This document shows positions 43,291 to 51,437 of a DNA stretch of 59,338 bases, one piece after another. The stretch spans positions 1 to 59,338 of the IMG/VR virus record IMGVR_UViG_3300036979_000424. One strand, written 5' to 3'. How positions within the stretch are numbered: the stretch's first letter is position 1; every line of letters begins with the position of its first letter. The notes under the pieces were generated by a model, which saw nothing but the letters and a program-made list of their open reading frames with translations, did not search any database and had not been told where the DNA came from. Origin of the DNA: a virus. The translations under genes and the position numbers were made by a program.

Positions 43291-45132
43291 ATGTCATCGA
43301 GAACTAAAGAATTTACAATCAGTATCGGATCGGCTCTGGACACGATCAGTGAGTCGGGGGGTAAAAAACATAAGAGTCGTGACCGATCGAAGTCTCACAA
43401 GAAATTTTCGAGTGATTCTTGTTCTTCCAGTTCATCAAGCTCGGATCGATGCACGTCTAGTTCATCAAGCTCTGATTGCTCCAGTTCAAGTTCTTCCAGT
43501 TCTAGTTCTTCCAGTTCATCAAGCTCTGGTTGCTCCAGTTCATCAAGCTCTGGTTGCTCCAGTTCTTCCAGTTCTAGTCGATGCAAGTCTAGTTCTTCCA
43601 GTTCATCAAGCTCTGATTGCTCCAGTTCATCAAGCTCTGATTGCTCCAGTTCATCAAGCTCGGATTGCTCCAGTTCTAGTTCATCAAGTTCTTGCAAATC
43701 GAGCACCGATTCAAGTTCTGGAGTCGATTTGACCAAATGTAGTCCCGAGGAAGCATTCAAGGTGTATAAAAAGACTCACAATGCTGTTGTTACTATTAAT
43801 AGTGAGTCGGTATTAACTCCGACTGCTGCCCCAGCTATCCCTACCCCAGGAGCGACTACTTTATACAAAACTGGTAATGGTTTCTTCGTTCGTGATCACT
43901 ATATTGTCTGTCCGGCAAGCTTGGTATTGATTCCTCAAACGCTATTGGCAACTAATAACCGATATCCGTATGTTCGTGTCAATCAACCGGCTCCGACTGG
44001 TACGATTCAGAATGCTATGACGTCTGTGTCTCGTATTCTGGTTGGAGTTTCCAACGTTAACAATGGTGAACGCAGCTATGTTTATGAGGCGAAATTGGTC
44101 GGTGTTGATGGTGCTGGTGACGTAGCATATCTCGAGATTGATTACAAATCTCAGTATAACGCTAATAATCCTAAAATTTGTAAGGAGCATCCGCGATTTA
44201 AATGGGGTGAAAGCCGTCAGCTTACTCCTGGAATGAAGATCTACAGCTACGGAGATTTCACTGGTTTATCGGGTGCTCAAACTGGTTCGGAAGGATTCTT
44301 GTCTGGTGTGTTAAGTAATAATCGTGCTCTTTATTACACTGGTGCTGCAGAACAGGAACTCTTGTTCGCCGATTTCCAAACCTTTGCTGGTAAGACTGGT
44401 TTACCTTTCATTGACCAATTCGGTCGAGTGGTAGGTATGCAAACCCTGAATACCGAGAGTCACGGAGTAACTGCTGGACCGAGTGAATTCTTTATGCGTC
44501 GCGCTCTTAAAGCTTTCATGTGTCCGAAGGATAAGTCAAGTTCATGTCATCTGCGTGTAATTCCTGATAATAATGGTTCTTATTATGCGTATATCAAGAG
44601 TTACCTCGGGTTAACTTGGAAGACCGTTGCTCCCCGAACCTATGATAGTGCTATTGACCCTGTGACTGGTGTGGTATCTCTTCGAGTTGATCAAAAGACT
44701 GGAACTTTACCCAACACTCCGGCTTGTAAAGAGTTGGTTGGTGTACAAATTGTTGCTGTCGCCGGTGATACTACCACCAAGTATGTAACTATTCCTGGCG
44801 CTGCTGGTACTACTGGTTCAACTGGATCCCCTCCTCTTGTCGGAACAGTCGATAGCCCAGTTCTTAATATTATTAAACCCCAAGATATTCTGACACATCT
44901 TGATGGATATGCGGTCGGTAATCAATATCACCAAATTGCTCCTGCTCTTCTGACTTGGCGATACACTGCTGGTAAAGTTGTCACGCTGGAATATCGTAAA
45001 TTCAGTGACGACTTCAATACTAAAGCCCAAACAATTGCTACAGCTGTTGAATATCCGCCAGTGTATGATTACCCCTTCTATTCCGTCACCAGCAGTCAGT
45101 TTCCGGATCCCAATTTCCAGCAGCCGTTCTAA
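43291..45132 (+). CDS. Trypsin/HtrA-fold pseudoprotease with Ser/Cys-rich tag (paralogue 1)
   Basis: 613 residues. Residues about 40-150 are almost pure Ser with regularly spaced Cys, Asp or Arg (SDCSSSSSSDCSSSSSS). A trypsin-like domain with HtrA strand order then spans about 160-420: NAVVTINSESV, GNGFFVRDHYIVCPASLVLI, GVDGAGDVAYLEI, FADFQTFAGKTGLPFIDQFG. In the family the triad would be His in T-A-A-H/N-A-H, Asp in D-L-A-L and Ser in G-N-S-G-G-P. Here the His site reads CPASLV, Asp is kept and the Ser site is GKTGLP, so Ser is Thr. Activity is therefore doubtful. A PDZ-like part follows (LDGYAVGNQYHQIAPALLTW). Codon use is GC-richer, hinting at high expression. It lies in tandem with a paralogue at 45220. 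It starts at ATG 43291. Confidence 0.75.
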   Translation: MSSRTKEFTISIGSALDTISESGGKKHKSRDRSKSHKKFSSDSCSSSSSSSDRCTSSSSSSDCSSSSSSSSSSSSSSSSGCSSSSSSGCSSSSSSSRCKSSSSSSSSSDCSSSSSSDCSSSSSSDCSSSSSSSSCKSSTDSSSGVDLTKCSPEEAFKVYKKTHNAVVTINSESVLTPTAAPAIPTPGATTLYKTGNGFFVRDHYIVCPASLVLIPQTLLATNNRYPYVRVNQPAPTGTIQNAMTSVSRILVGVSNVNNGERSYVYEAKLVGVDGAGDVAYLEIDYKSQYNANNPKICKEHPRFKWGESRQLTPGMKIYSYGDFTGLSGAQTGSEGFLSGVLSNNRALYYTGAAEQELLFADFQTFAGKTGLPFIDQFGRVVGMQTLNTESHGVTAGPSEFFMRRALKAFMCPKDKSSSCHLRVIPDNNGSYYAYIKSYLGLTWKTVAPRTYDSAIDPVTGVVSLRVDQKTGTLPNTPACKELVGVQIVAVAGDTTTKYVTIPGAAGTTGSTGSPPLVGTVDSPVLNIIKPQDILTHLDGYAVGNQYHQIAPALLTWRYTAGKVVTLEYRKFSDDFNTKAQTIATAVEYPPVYDYPFYSVTSSQFPDPNFQQPF

Positions 45133-45150
45133 ACATGCTACTGATTCTAA

Positions 45151-45174
45151 AAAATATCATTATAATGATATTTT
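45151..45174. terminator. Perfect palindrome between the pseudoprotease genes
   Basis: AAAATATCATTA followed by TAATGATATTTT (45151-45174), 19 bases after the stop of the first pseudoprotease gene. Confidence 0.6.
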
Positions 45175-45219
45175 TGTTAACAAGATAAAAATGCTAAAAA
45201 TATGGTTATACCTTTTAAA

Positions 45220-46845
45220 ATGAGCTCTTCTTCGAGTTGTTCCAGTTCAACAGATTCATCAAGTTCGTGCTCCGATTCGTCGGACTCGAGTCGATGTACT
45301 ACAAGCTCCAGCTCTAGTACCTGTGACTCTAGTTCTTCCAGTTCTAGCACTTGCAAATCTAGCGACTCAAGCTCTTCGACCTCTAGTTCTTCCAGTTCTA
45401 GTGATTCTGGGGAATGTTTCCCGCGTGAATATAAACGTTATCTGGACGAAAAACATAAACATCGTTTAACTGCGCCGGAAATCTATTATAAATTCCGTGA
45501 TGCTGTGGTATCCATACAGACTGTCACTTTTCAGGAAGGAAAGGTTATTCAAAGTGATGTGGCAACTGGTTTCTTTATCGGTTGTCGTTATATACTGACC
45601 ACTGCTGGCGTACTGACATATGATAATCGCGGTCTTCAGCGTGTTGAGAGAATTTTCGTCTATGTTGTAAATACTGATGGTTGCAATACTTCTACTATAT
45701 ACGAGGGTTCGTTAGTCGCAATTGATGGTGCGGCTAATCTTGGTTTAATATACATCAGTGAAGCTAATAACAAAGGTAAACCGAAACTCGATGGTCATAA
45801 TTTCTTCCGTTTTGGTCGTAGTCGTGATTATTGTATTGGCCGTGAAGTATACAGCATAGTCAATGGTACCGGAGATGAGGCGAGTAGTTTTCGTCAGGGT
45901 GTGGTAATTAATAATCGTCAGTTTTCTAAAATTGAAGGTACTCCTCCGCTGGAGATAGTAACTGTACAAATACCTGCACTGAATAAAAATTATGGAGCAC
46001 CGATCATCGATTGTTATGGTAATGTTATTGCTATTATTAATTATAATCTCGGTAATACTACCGGTATTATTACCGGTGGAACTTCTGAGTATGCAATGGA
46101 GCCTATTCTCGATGCCTTTCATGAAGCCGGTCTGGCATTAACCAAAAACAAAAAACTTTCATGCTATAAACAGCATTTACGGCTTGTCAATAGCCCCTTC
46201 GGTAATTATTATGTCTATGTTAAAGGTTTCCTCGGTATTCAGTGGACTAATTATTCGCCGGCATTCTTCCCGAATGGTCAGACTAAGTATGATAAAGTTC
46301 AAGGAATAATCGTTGTCGGAGTTGACCAGACCACTCCGTTAGGTCAAGCTTTCTCACAGTTAATCGCTCAGGATAACAACATTCTAATTACCGAAATTGA
46401 TGGGTGTCCGGTTGGTAACATTCAAAACCAGATTAGTCCGGCGTTAATTACATGGCGTAAGGTTCCGGGTGATAAGGTTAAAATACAATATCGGGTTTCC
46501 TCCGATTCTTTTAAGCAATGTCTGGCTCTAAATGTAGCTCTTGGTGCATATCCTCCGTCATTAGACACGCCTCATACCGGATGGATGGTGCGAAAAGATT
46601 CTGCAAATACGGCTACTGCTACCACAAATGCAACAATTGATAGCAAAGATGTAAAAACCGGAACTGCAACCCAAACTTCGAGTGGAACATCATCCGGAAA
46701 CACCTTAACCAGCGAAACTGAAGTCAATGCACCTCAGATTAAAAGTTATTCTAATCCGTTAAAATTATTCGGCACTGCGTGTGTCCAATGTCATATTAAG
46801 GGTGGTGCATGCGGTTCCGATCATCACAAAAAGTATTTATCGTAA
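45220..46845 (+). CDS. Trypsin/HtrA-fold pseudoprotease with Ser/Cys-rich tag (paralogue 2)
   Basis: 541 residues from ATG 45220, preferred over ATG 45202 because the homologous protein also starts directly with Ser. The Ser/Cys/Asp tag (STDSSSSCSDSSDSSRCTTS) covers about 1-65. The protease-like domain has AVVSIQTVTF, GFFIGCRYILTTAGVLTYD near 115-133, IDGAANLGLIYISEAN near 165 and NKNYGAPIIDCYGNVIAIIN near 253. All three triad positions are lost (His to Gly, Asp to Asn, Ser to Tyr), yet the fold-defining residues remain. A PDZ-like part follows (IDGCPVGNIQNQISPALITW), parallel to the same block in paralogue 1, then a Thr/Ser-rich linker and a Cys/His end (CVQCHIKGGACGSDHHK). A non-catalytic scaffold or capsid-associated role is likely. 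Confidence 0.75.
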   Translation: MSSSSSCSSSTDSSSSCSDSSDSSRCTTSSSSSTCDSSSSSSSTCKSSDSSSSTSSSSSSSDSGECFPREYKRYLDEKHKHRLTAPEIYYKFRDAVVSIQTVTFQEGKVIQSDVATGFFIGCRYILTTAGVLTYDNRGLQRVERIFVYVVNTDGCNTSTIYEGSLVAIDGAANLGLIYISEANNKGKPKLDGHNFFRFGRSRDYCIGREVYSIVNGTGDEASSFRQGVVINNRQFSKIEGTPPLEIVTVQIPALNKNYGAPIIDCYGNVIAIINYNLGNTTGIITGGTSEYAMEPILDAFHEAGLALTKNKKLSCYKQHLRLVNSPFGNYYVYVKGFLGIQWTNYSPAFFPNGQTKYDKVQGIIVVGVDQTTPLGQAFSQLIAQDNNILITEIDGCPVGNIQNQISPALITWRKVPGDKVKIQYRVSSDSFKQCLALNVALGAYPPSLDTPHTGWMVRKDSANTATATTNATIDSKDVKTGTATQTSSGTSSGNTLTSETEVNAPQIKSYSNPLKLFGTACVQCHIKGGACGSDHHKKYLS

Positions 46846-46937
46846 AGGTTTAAGACCGTATCAAAACTCGCGATAACAAAGCGTAAGAATATTTTTCATG
46901 AGAAAAATGTCCGAAAAATATTAACAAAATAAAATAA

Positions 46938-47972
46938 ATGGCTAGTGAAATATTAGGTCAGGGAGCTTATGGTGCAGTGGTAGCTCGTGATGGTTTTGCT
47001 TATAAGAAATTTGCGAAAGGCGAGCACGTAATACAAGAGTTCGCTGCAGGGAGTTATCTCCGGAATGCCGTCAATATCGTCAAGGTTCGAGAAGCTAATC
47101 ATAAAACTTTAGAAATGAAGATGGATTTATATGACATGAACCTTCGTAAATATATGGAAGGTCATCATAAAACTAAAACTAAACTTAAGGTGTTAAAAGA
47201 TATACTCTGTGGACTTTGTGAAATTCATAAACGTGGAATGGTTCACGGTGATATTAAACCCGGTAATATCTTAATCAAAATTAATAAGGGTGAAAGCCCG
47301 ACAGCCTTTATCGGTGATTTGGGATTTGTTTCGTTGGCACCGTATTCAAAAGTCAGACGCACCACCGCTGTATATCGCGATCCAGAGATGCGACAACATT
47401 GGTCGCATGATATGTATTCGATGTCAGTGTTAATGCTTGAGTTATTTGGCGATGTTAAAGTCTATGAAAAGTTAAGTCATGAAGAATTGTGTAAATCCGC
47501 GGAAAAATCGGTGAAAGATAAAGTAATCATGGAGTGTATCAAGGAATTGTCGAGTGATGACTATAAGAAGCGTCCAAGTGCAGAGCAACTATTAAAACGA
47601 ATTTATAATGAAGAATTCGCTACTCCAATTGAGAAAGCACCTAATTACAAACACGAATTACCGGGTAAAGTTTGTGAAAAGATTGAGCGATGGATGCGGC
47701 CGTTATGTCGTCAGTATGAGGTTAAACGTGGTGCACGCGGTTTGAAGGCGCTATTGATGTATATCTACAATAATGAATCGACTAAAGGTCATCACAAGTT
47801 ACACACTGCTGTGATGGTGATGATCTTATCATATTTATTTGGTCGTTCTAAATTCCAAGAGAAGGAGATTATGAAATGGTGCAAGAAGGAATATTCACAT
47901 AATGATGTGATTCGTGCTACTGCCAATCTCCTGGCTGACTATGATGTCATTCGTTTGTTGTTGATCGAATAA
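46938..47972 (+). CDS. Protein kinase with cyclin-like C-terminal region
   Basis: 344 residues. Compact kinase domain 1-about 235: Gly loop GQGAYGAVV, ATP-binding Lys in FAYKKF, alpha-C Glu in VIQEFAAGSYL, catalytic HGDIKPGNIL near 102-111 (HRD as HGD, Asp kept), metal-binding GDLGF near 125 (DFG as DLG) and RDPEM for APE. All catalytic residues are present. Residues about 255-344 are all-helical (GLKALLMYIYNNESTKGHHK, LHTAVMVMILSYLFGRSKFQ, NDVIRATANLLADYDVIRLL). They resemble one cyclin box, less clearly than in the kinase at 56532. It may be a self-contained kinase that needs no host cyclin. ATG 46938 follows an AAATAAA run. Confidence 0.85.
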   Translation: MASEILGQGAYGAVVARDGFAYKKFAKGEHVIQEFAAGSYLRNAVNIVKVREANHKTLEMKMDLYDMNLRKYMEGHHKTKTKLKVLKDILCGLCEIHKRGMVHGDIKPGNILIKINKGESPTAFIGDLGFVSLAPYSKVRRTTAVYRDPEMRQHWSHDMYSMSVLMLELFGDVKVYEKLSHEELCKSAEKSVKDKVIMECIKELSSDDYKKRPSAEQLLKRIYNEEFATPIEKAPNYKHELPGKVCEKIERWMRPLCRQYEVKRGARGLKALLMYIYNNESTKGHHKLHTAVMVMILSYLFGRSKFQEKEIMKWCKKEYSHNDVIRATANLLADYDVIRLLLIE

Positions 47973-48257
47973 TCTGAAAGTTAAGTGAAAATAACTTTAA
48001 CACGATGGTATACTTTTCTTGTAATTTATTATATTACTGTCACATGATAATATAAATAATTTTAATAATATGGTTTACGATATTTATAATATTTCGGAGA
48101 CTTTGGTTAGTTATAAATATCGTATATATGTTACTTTTTTATACAAGCTTATTATACTTGTATAAAAAAGTAATGTATACTATAAGGATTGAATTAAATA
48201 TCTTTTTTCCTTGGTCAAAGATTAACCTTTTTCAAAAGTTCAAAAATGACAAATAAT

Positions 48258-48352
48258 CCTTAATTTATGGTTGAGGTATATTATAATTACATATATGTCT
48301 TTACCATGTTGACCGCTAGAAACTATTGGATTGAAATGTATTACTTTTGAAC
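48258..48352. repeat. Intergenic element, copy C
   Basis: CCTTAATTTATGGTTGAGGT, ATATTATAATTACATATATG, ATGTTGACCGCTAGAAAC and ATGTATTACTTTTGAACG align with copies A (13081) and B (35430). Flanks CAAAAGTTCAAAAATGACAA and the complement of ATGTATTACTTTTGAACG are near-inverted. There is no coding potential. Confidence 0.55.
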
Positions 48353-48498
48353 GTTTCCGAAACAAATTTTCCAAAGATAACATCGAAATCTTTGGAAGGA
48401 AAATCAAGAAATAAAAGCTTTAATGATAATCTGTTTTATCATTTCCTTGAATTAAATATGTTTTCTAAAAACATATTATCATTAAAGCTTTTTGGATT

Positions 48499-48559
48499 AT
48501 TTACTTGAATATTTTACTGACAAATTCTACAAACTTGTCAGTAAAATATTCAAGTAAAT
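48499..48559 (+). promoter_or_regulatory. Perfect 25-bp stem just upstream of a start codon
   Basis: ATTTACTTGAATATTTTACT (arm 48499-48523) pairs without mismatch with 48535-48559 around the loop ATTCTACAAAC. It ends 21 bases before ATG 48581. It is either a regulatory structure for that gene or the last unit of the hairpin array. Confidence 0.55.
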
Positions 48560-48580
48560 ATTTTACAAATTACGATAAAG

Positions 48581-49099
48581 ATGACTACTACACATAAACA
48601 ATTAAATACTATTTTAGGATCACAGTATATTGGAGCCGGTTTAGCACAACAAGTCGCACAATATGCTAATTGTCCAATTACATTGGGTGGCATAGTTGAA
48701 CCGACAACACAATTCCTGCGATCAACTGTTCCAGCATCACTTAATGCAACGGGGGAAACGCTGGTTTCGTCGTTAACTGGTTTTGTTGATCTAACTGCTG
48801 GGCTAATATTTCTGGCTATATTTTTCATCTTTATCTTTATTATTGTACTGCTGGCGTTAACTCGATTAATTGATTGGTTGACAGCGTTATTATTAATTGT
48901 TGGTGGTTTTGCTTTATTATATTTACTTGGTACCTTTTATCGTGTAACTGTTGAAAATTATGTACGTAATAACTTCGATCAACTCAATGGTAAATTAAAA
49001 GGAGTATTACGTAATGCTGATATTCATTCTGTTTTCGAATCCTTTTTGGGTGCTAATCGTAAGTCATTGGTAGCGTGTAACGGATTAAACCAGGGATAA
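48581..49099 (+). CDS. Small membrane protein with two TM helices
   Basis: 172 residues. An N-terminal soluble part of about 70 (GAGLAQQVAQYANCPITLGG), then two strongly hydrophobic helices at about 72-95 (DLTAGLIFLAIFFIFIFIIV) and 100-122 (LTALLLIVGGFALLYLLG), then a 50-residue tail with a C-terminal Cys. No signal peptide. Such short hairpin membrane proteins are typical of internal virion membranes. A minus-strand frame at 48550-48828 overlapping it is a shadow. No family is recognised. Confidence 0.65.
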   Translation: MTTTHKQLNTILGSQYIGAGLAQQVAQYANCPITLGGIVEPTTQFLRSTVPASLNATGETLVSSLTGFVDLTAGLIFLAIFFIFIFIIVLLALTRLIDWLTALLLIVGGFALLYLLGTFYRVTVENYVRNNFDQLNGKLKGVLRNADIHSVFESFLGANRKSLVACNGLNQG

Positions 49100-49118
49100 T
49101 ACTCTGTATATATCTATG

Positions 49119-49145
49119 TATCTTTGATCCTTTGAATCAAAGATA
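49119..49145. terminator. Stem shared by convergent genes
   Basis: TATCTTTGAT (49119-49128) pairs with ATCAAAGATA (49136-49145), between the stop of the TM-protein gene and that of the PRTase-like gene. Confidence 0.55.
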
Positions 49146-49158
49146 TTGAATGTGGCTA

Positions 49159-50082
49159 TTATTTAAATCTTAATTCCAGTTTTTCTATCATAGTACGGGA
49201 TGGTAAGTTCTTCATAAGCGGTCCAAACTTAGTTTTACTATTTGGGATGAAGCCCTCTAAATATATCTGGGGAAAAGAGTCGAAATTGTTAGCCACCTTG
49301 TGATCAAAATATATATTTGAGACTATACCAGGGAATTGTACATCAAATATATCCGCGATATCCATAGGAAGAATATACGGCTTAAATTCCACACTTGAGT
49401 AAATTGTGATATCTAATGTATCACTAATGTCTTGCATATTATTTGTTATACTCTGAACACCAACAGCATTAATATATGGCACAACTATATGAACCTTAAT
49501 TGTGTAATCTCTGAGATATTCTTTTTGTTTTACCCGACGATTCTTCTTCTGTTTATTAGTGATATTATAAGACCACTCATCAATTAAAGAAGATATATGA
49601 TTCCCTGAATATATAGCATCATCAATTATCAATATATCAAGCTTAGTTTCTGGAATCTTGTCATCATTCTGGGTAATTATACCTTTAATATTTATGTTAA
49701 GTTGTCTAATCAAAGGCCATAGTAATTGTATTAACCAATTACCTGAGCCAAATTTAGCAGTTTCCCAAAATAGATACACAGGCTTTGATCCGATGGCATT
49801 AGCAAAGAGCATAAAACTTTTAATCAAATTACTCTTAAAATCTTTGAAATTCACATACAGAGTTGTATCGAGCAACTGTTTAATAATATTTGCATACTTT
49901 GGATCTAATCTACTCACATAATCTATATAGGTCTTTTTATCTAATGATCGATCCAATTCAGGCATATCCCATGAAGTATTTACATTAACATTTAAAATAG
50001 ATATGACGGATTTATTATTCTTTTTTACTTTCCCTATATTAGGGACTAAAACCTTAATGTCACTCTCTTTTACCGAAGACAT
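49159..50082 (-). CDS. Phosphoribosyltransferase-fold protein
   Basis: 307 residues. The central PRPP loop is KLDILIIDDAIYSGNHISSL near 148-167 (family pattern V-x-V-D-D-x-x-x-T-G-x-T, with Thr positions changed to Ser/Gly). An earlier strand/helix GSKPVYLFWETAKFGSGNWL fits the first part of the PRTase fold. The C-terminal half (IVVPYINAVGVQSITNN) is alpha/beta. The ring of PRPP contacts is incomplete, so it may be a regulatory or degenerate member. It is co-oriented with nothing nearby. The ATG at 50082 is followed upstream by an AT-rich leader. The assignment is by motif only. Confidence 0.55.
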   Translation of the reverse strand: MSSVKESDIKVLVPNIGKVKKNNKSVISILNVNVNTSWDMPELDRSLDKKTYIDYVSRLDPKYANIIKQLLDTTLYVNFKDFKSNLIKSFMLFANAIGSKPVYLFWETAKFGSGNWLIQLLWPLIRQLNINIKGIITQNDDKIPETKLDILIIDDAIYSGNHISSLIDEWSYNITNKQKKNRRVKQKEYLRDYTIKVHIVVPYINAVGVQSITNNMQDISDTLDITIYSSVEFKPYILPMDIADIFDVQFPGIVSNIYFDHKVANNFDSFPQIYLEGFIPNSKTKFGPLMKNLPSRTMIEKLELRFK

Positions 50083-50788
50083 TTTAACAAAAAATAGAAA
50101 ATATAAATCTTTTTTAGTTTATTGGAGATGGTCCCTTAGTATACATTAGTTAACAACAATAATGATCAGCAATCTTTCGTTAACTAAGAATAACGATCAA
50201 AATATGTATCGAAAATAAAATGTATCGAAAATAAAATGTATCGAAAATAAAATGTATCGAAAATAAAATGTATCGAAAATAAAATGTATCGAAAATAAAA
50301 TGTATCGAAAATAAAATGTATCAAACATCAATACGTTAAAATGTGATGAATAAACTTACACCGAATGATATATGGAGGATATTAATATCTAGAATAGATT
50401 GTATATTTTGTAGTCTATAAATATCTCCGATGTCATTTTACAATGAGTATATGTAAGCCGCATTATCTCGCGCTATAATAGAAACTTGCAATAATTACTT
50501 AAAGCTTATACATTTTTCATCCATAGAGTTCCAGAATGAAAAATGTTTTAATTGTATCAGAATGGGACGATAAACATGATGTAACATGGTTCGAAATACC
50601 TAAACTTACATATTTTATAGGATTTTAGTGGAAATAGTGATCAATGATGAAGAAATTGTACAAGTTCCCTAATAAGAAAGGTAATGTACGATAAAATAAA
50701 TCGAAAAAATCAAAACTTTGCAAAGTTTTGAGAGTTTAAAGCAAAGATAGAAAAAACGCAAAAAATTTCAACATTTCATTAACAAAAG
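50083..50788. other. Gap with tandem repeat, decayed F-box-like fragments and a palindrome
   Basis: No intact gene. 50205-50322 is a 16-bp tandem repeat. 50350-50424 encodes LTPNDIWRILISRIDCIFCS, with further fragments in other frames (ATG at 50443; NYLKLIHFSSIEFQNEKCF near 50494), a likely dead F-box-like gene. CAAAACTTTGCAAAGTTTTG (50711-50730) is a perfect palindrome shortly before the Ser/Cys-rich gene. Confidence 0.5.
50205..50322 (+). repeat. 16-bp tandem repeat
   Basis: TGTATCGAAAATAAAA occurs seven times without change (50205-50316), then starts an eighth copy. There is no secondary structure, and no spacer/repeat alternation, so it is not a CRISPR array. Confidence 0.97.
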
Positions 50789-51163
50789 ATGTGCGGTAAA
50801 AGCAAGTGTCGCAGTTCCTCCTCCAGCTCTTCGAGCTCTTCGAGTTCGTCTAGTTGCTCCTCGAGTTCTTCTTCGAGTTCGTCTAGTTGCTCCTCGAGTT
50901 CTAGTTCTAGTTCCTCAAGTTGCTCCTCGAGCTCCAGCTCTTCTAAGACCTCGTGCTCCAGCTACAGCAGTCACGACTACCACCTTAAACGCCTGAAACA
51001 CGCCCGTGTTAACGTCAAAAAGGCTCACTGGAAGCCTCGTATCAAGAAACTCCGCATCAAGGCCAAGCAGCGCAAACCTAAGGTTGAGTGTGTGAAGGCC
51101 AGTCTGACCTTCGACTCTCACTGCAAGGATCAGCGTAAGAAACGTCACCACAAGAAGCACTAA
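50789..51163 (+). CDS. Small Ser/Cys-rich protein with strongly basic C-terminus
   Basis: 124 residues. After MCGKSKCR there is a Ser tract interrupted every 10 residues by Cys (SCSSSSSSSSSSC), to about residue 60. A basic tail follows (HARVNVKKAHWKPRIKKLRI, then KQRKPKVECVKASLTFD and KKRHHKKH). The tail could bind nucleic acid. The Ser/Cys tag matches those on the two pseudoproteases at 43291 and 45220. Codons are GC-rich for this genome (AAG, CGT, CTC), suggesting high expression. It is probably a virion core or DNA-packaging protein; function not known. Confidence 0.7.
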   Translation: MCGKSKCRSSSSSSSSSSSSSSCSSSSSSSSSSCSSSSSSSSSSCSSSSSSSKTSCSSYSSHDYHLKRLKHARVNVKKAHWKPRIKKLRIKAKQRKPKVECVKASLTFDSHCKDQRKKRHHKKH

Positions 51164-51169
51164 AGTGTT

Positions 51170-51351
51170 GTTATTGTAAACGACAATAACGTGTAAGTAA
51201 TAACTCAAATGAGTTATTATTTTTATTATCTATTTTATTATCTATTTTCATTCATTCAATACATTTACATTTTTTTATCCCTCCAGGGTTTTTATATAAA
51301 TATTTTGTATACTCTTTTTTCTTTATACAAAACCTTGAAGGGGTAAAAAAA
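51170..51351. terminator. Hairpin set after the Ser/Cys-rich gene
   Basis: GTTATTGT/ACAATAAC (51170-51190), AATAACTCA/TGAGTTATT (51199-51218) and a longer imperfect stem whose arms are TTTTTTTATCCCTCCAGGG (from 51270) and CCTTGAAGGGGTAAAAAAA (ending 51351). No coding sequence lies in 51164-51437. Confidence 0.5.
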
Positions 51352-51437
51352 CTTAAAATAATATTCAATAAACTTTACTACTGTAGATATGTTACGAAAT
51401 CTTCGGTGATAAAATATCCTTCATCATCGAAGGATAT

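Larger units (their letters stand above)
47973..48580. other. Hairpin array between kinase and TM-protein genes
   Basis: No gene in 600 bases. Stems in order: AAAGTTA/TAACTTT 47977-47998; a perfect 17-bp stem 48131-48173; element copy C core at 48258-48352 with imperfect inverted ends from 48228; TTCCAAAGAT/ATCTTTGGAA 48369-48397; an 18-bp stem with a nested stem 48413-48492; and a perfect 25-bp stem 48499-48559. Together they make most of this gap able to fold on itself. Confidence 0.75.

Noticed and set aside
43199-43760. Overlapping frames on both strands over the Ser-rich tract of the first pseudoprotease
   Set aside because: They are by-products of the TCT/AGT repeat read in other frames (poly-Leu/Glu and His/Gln/Val runs).
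13081-48352. Transposase or integrase gene associated with the repeat elements
   Set aside because: No frame in or next to the elements has transposase motifs, so they are non-autonomous at best.
48550-48828. 92-codon minus-strand frame opposite the two-TM protein
   Set aside because: Antisense shadow of hydrophobic codons; the plus-strand gene has a better start, hydrophobic layout and 3' hairpin.
49159-50082. Full-function nucleotide-salvage phosphoribosyltransferase
   Set aside because: Only the PRPP loop is convincing and its Thr residues are changed; a specific enzyme name is not supported.
41685-50322. Tandem repeats at 41685 and 50205 as CRISPR arrays
   Set aside because: Units are directly adjacent without unique spacers and no cas genes are present.
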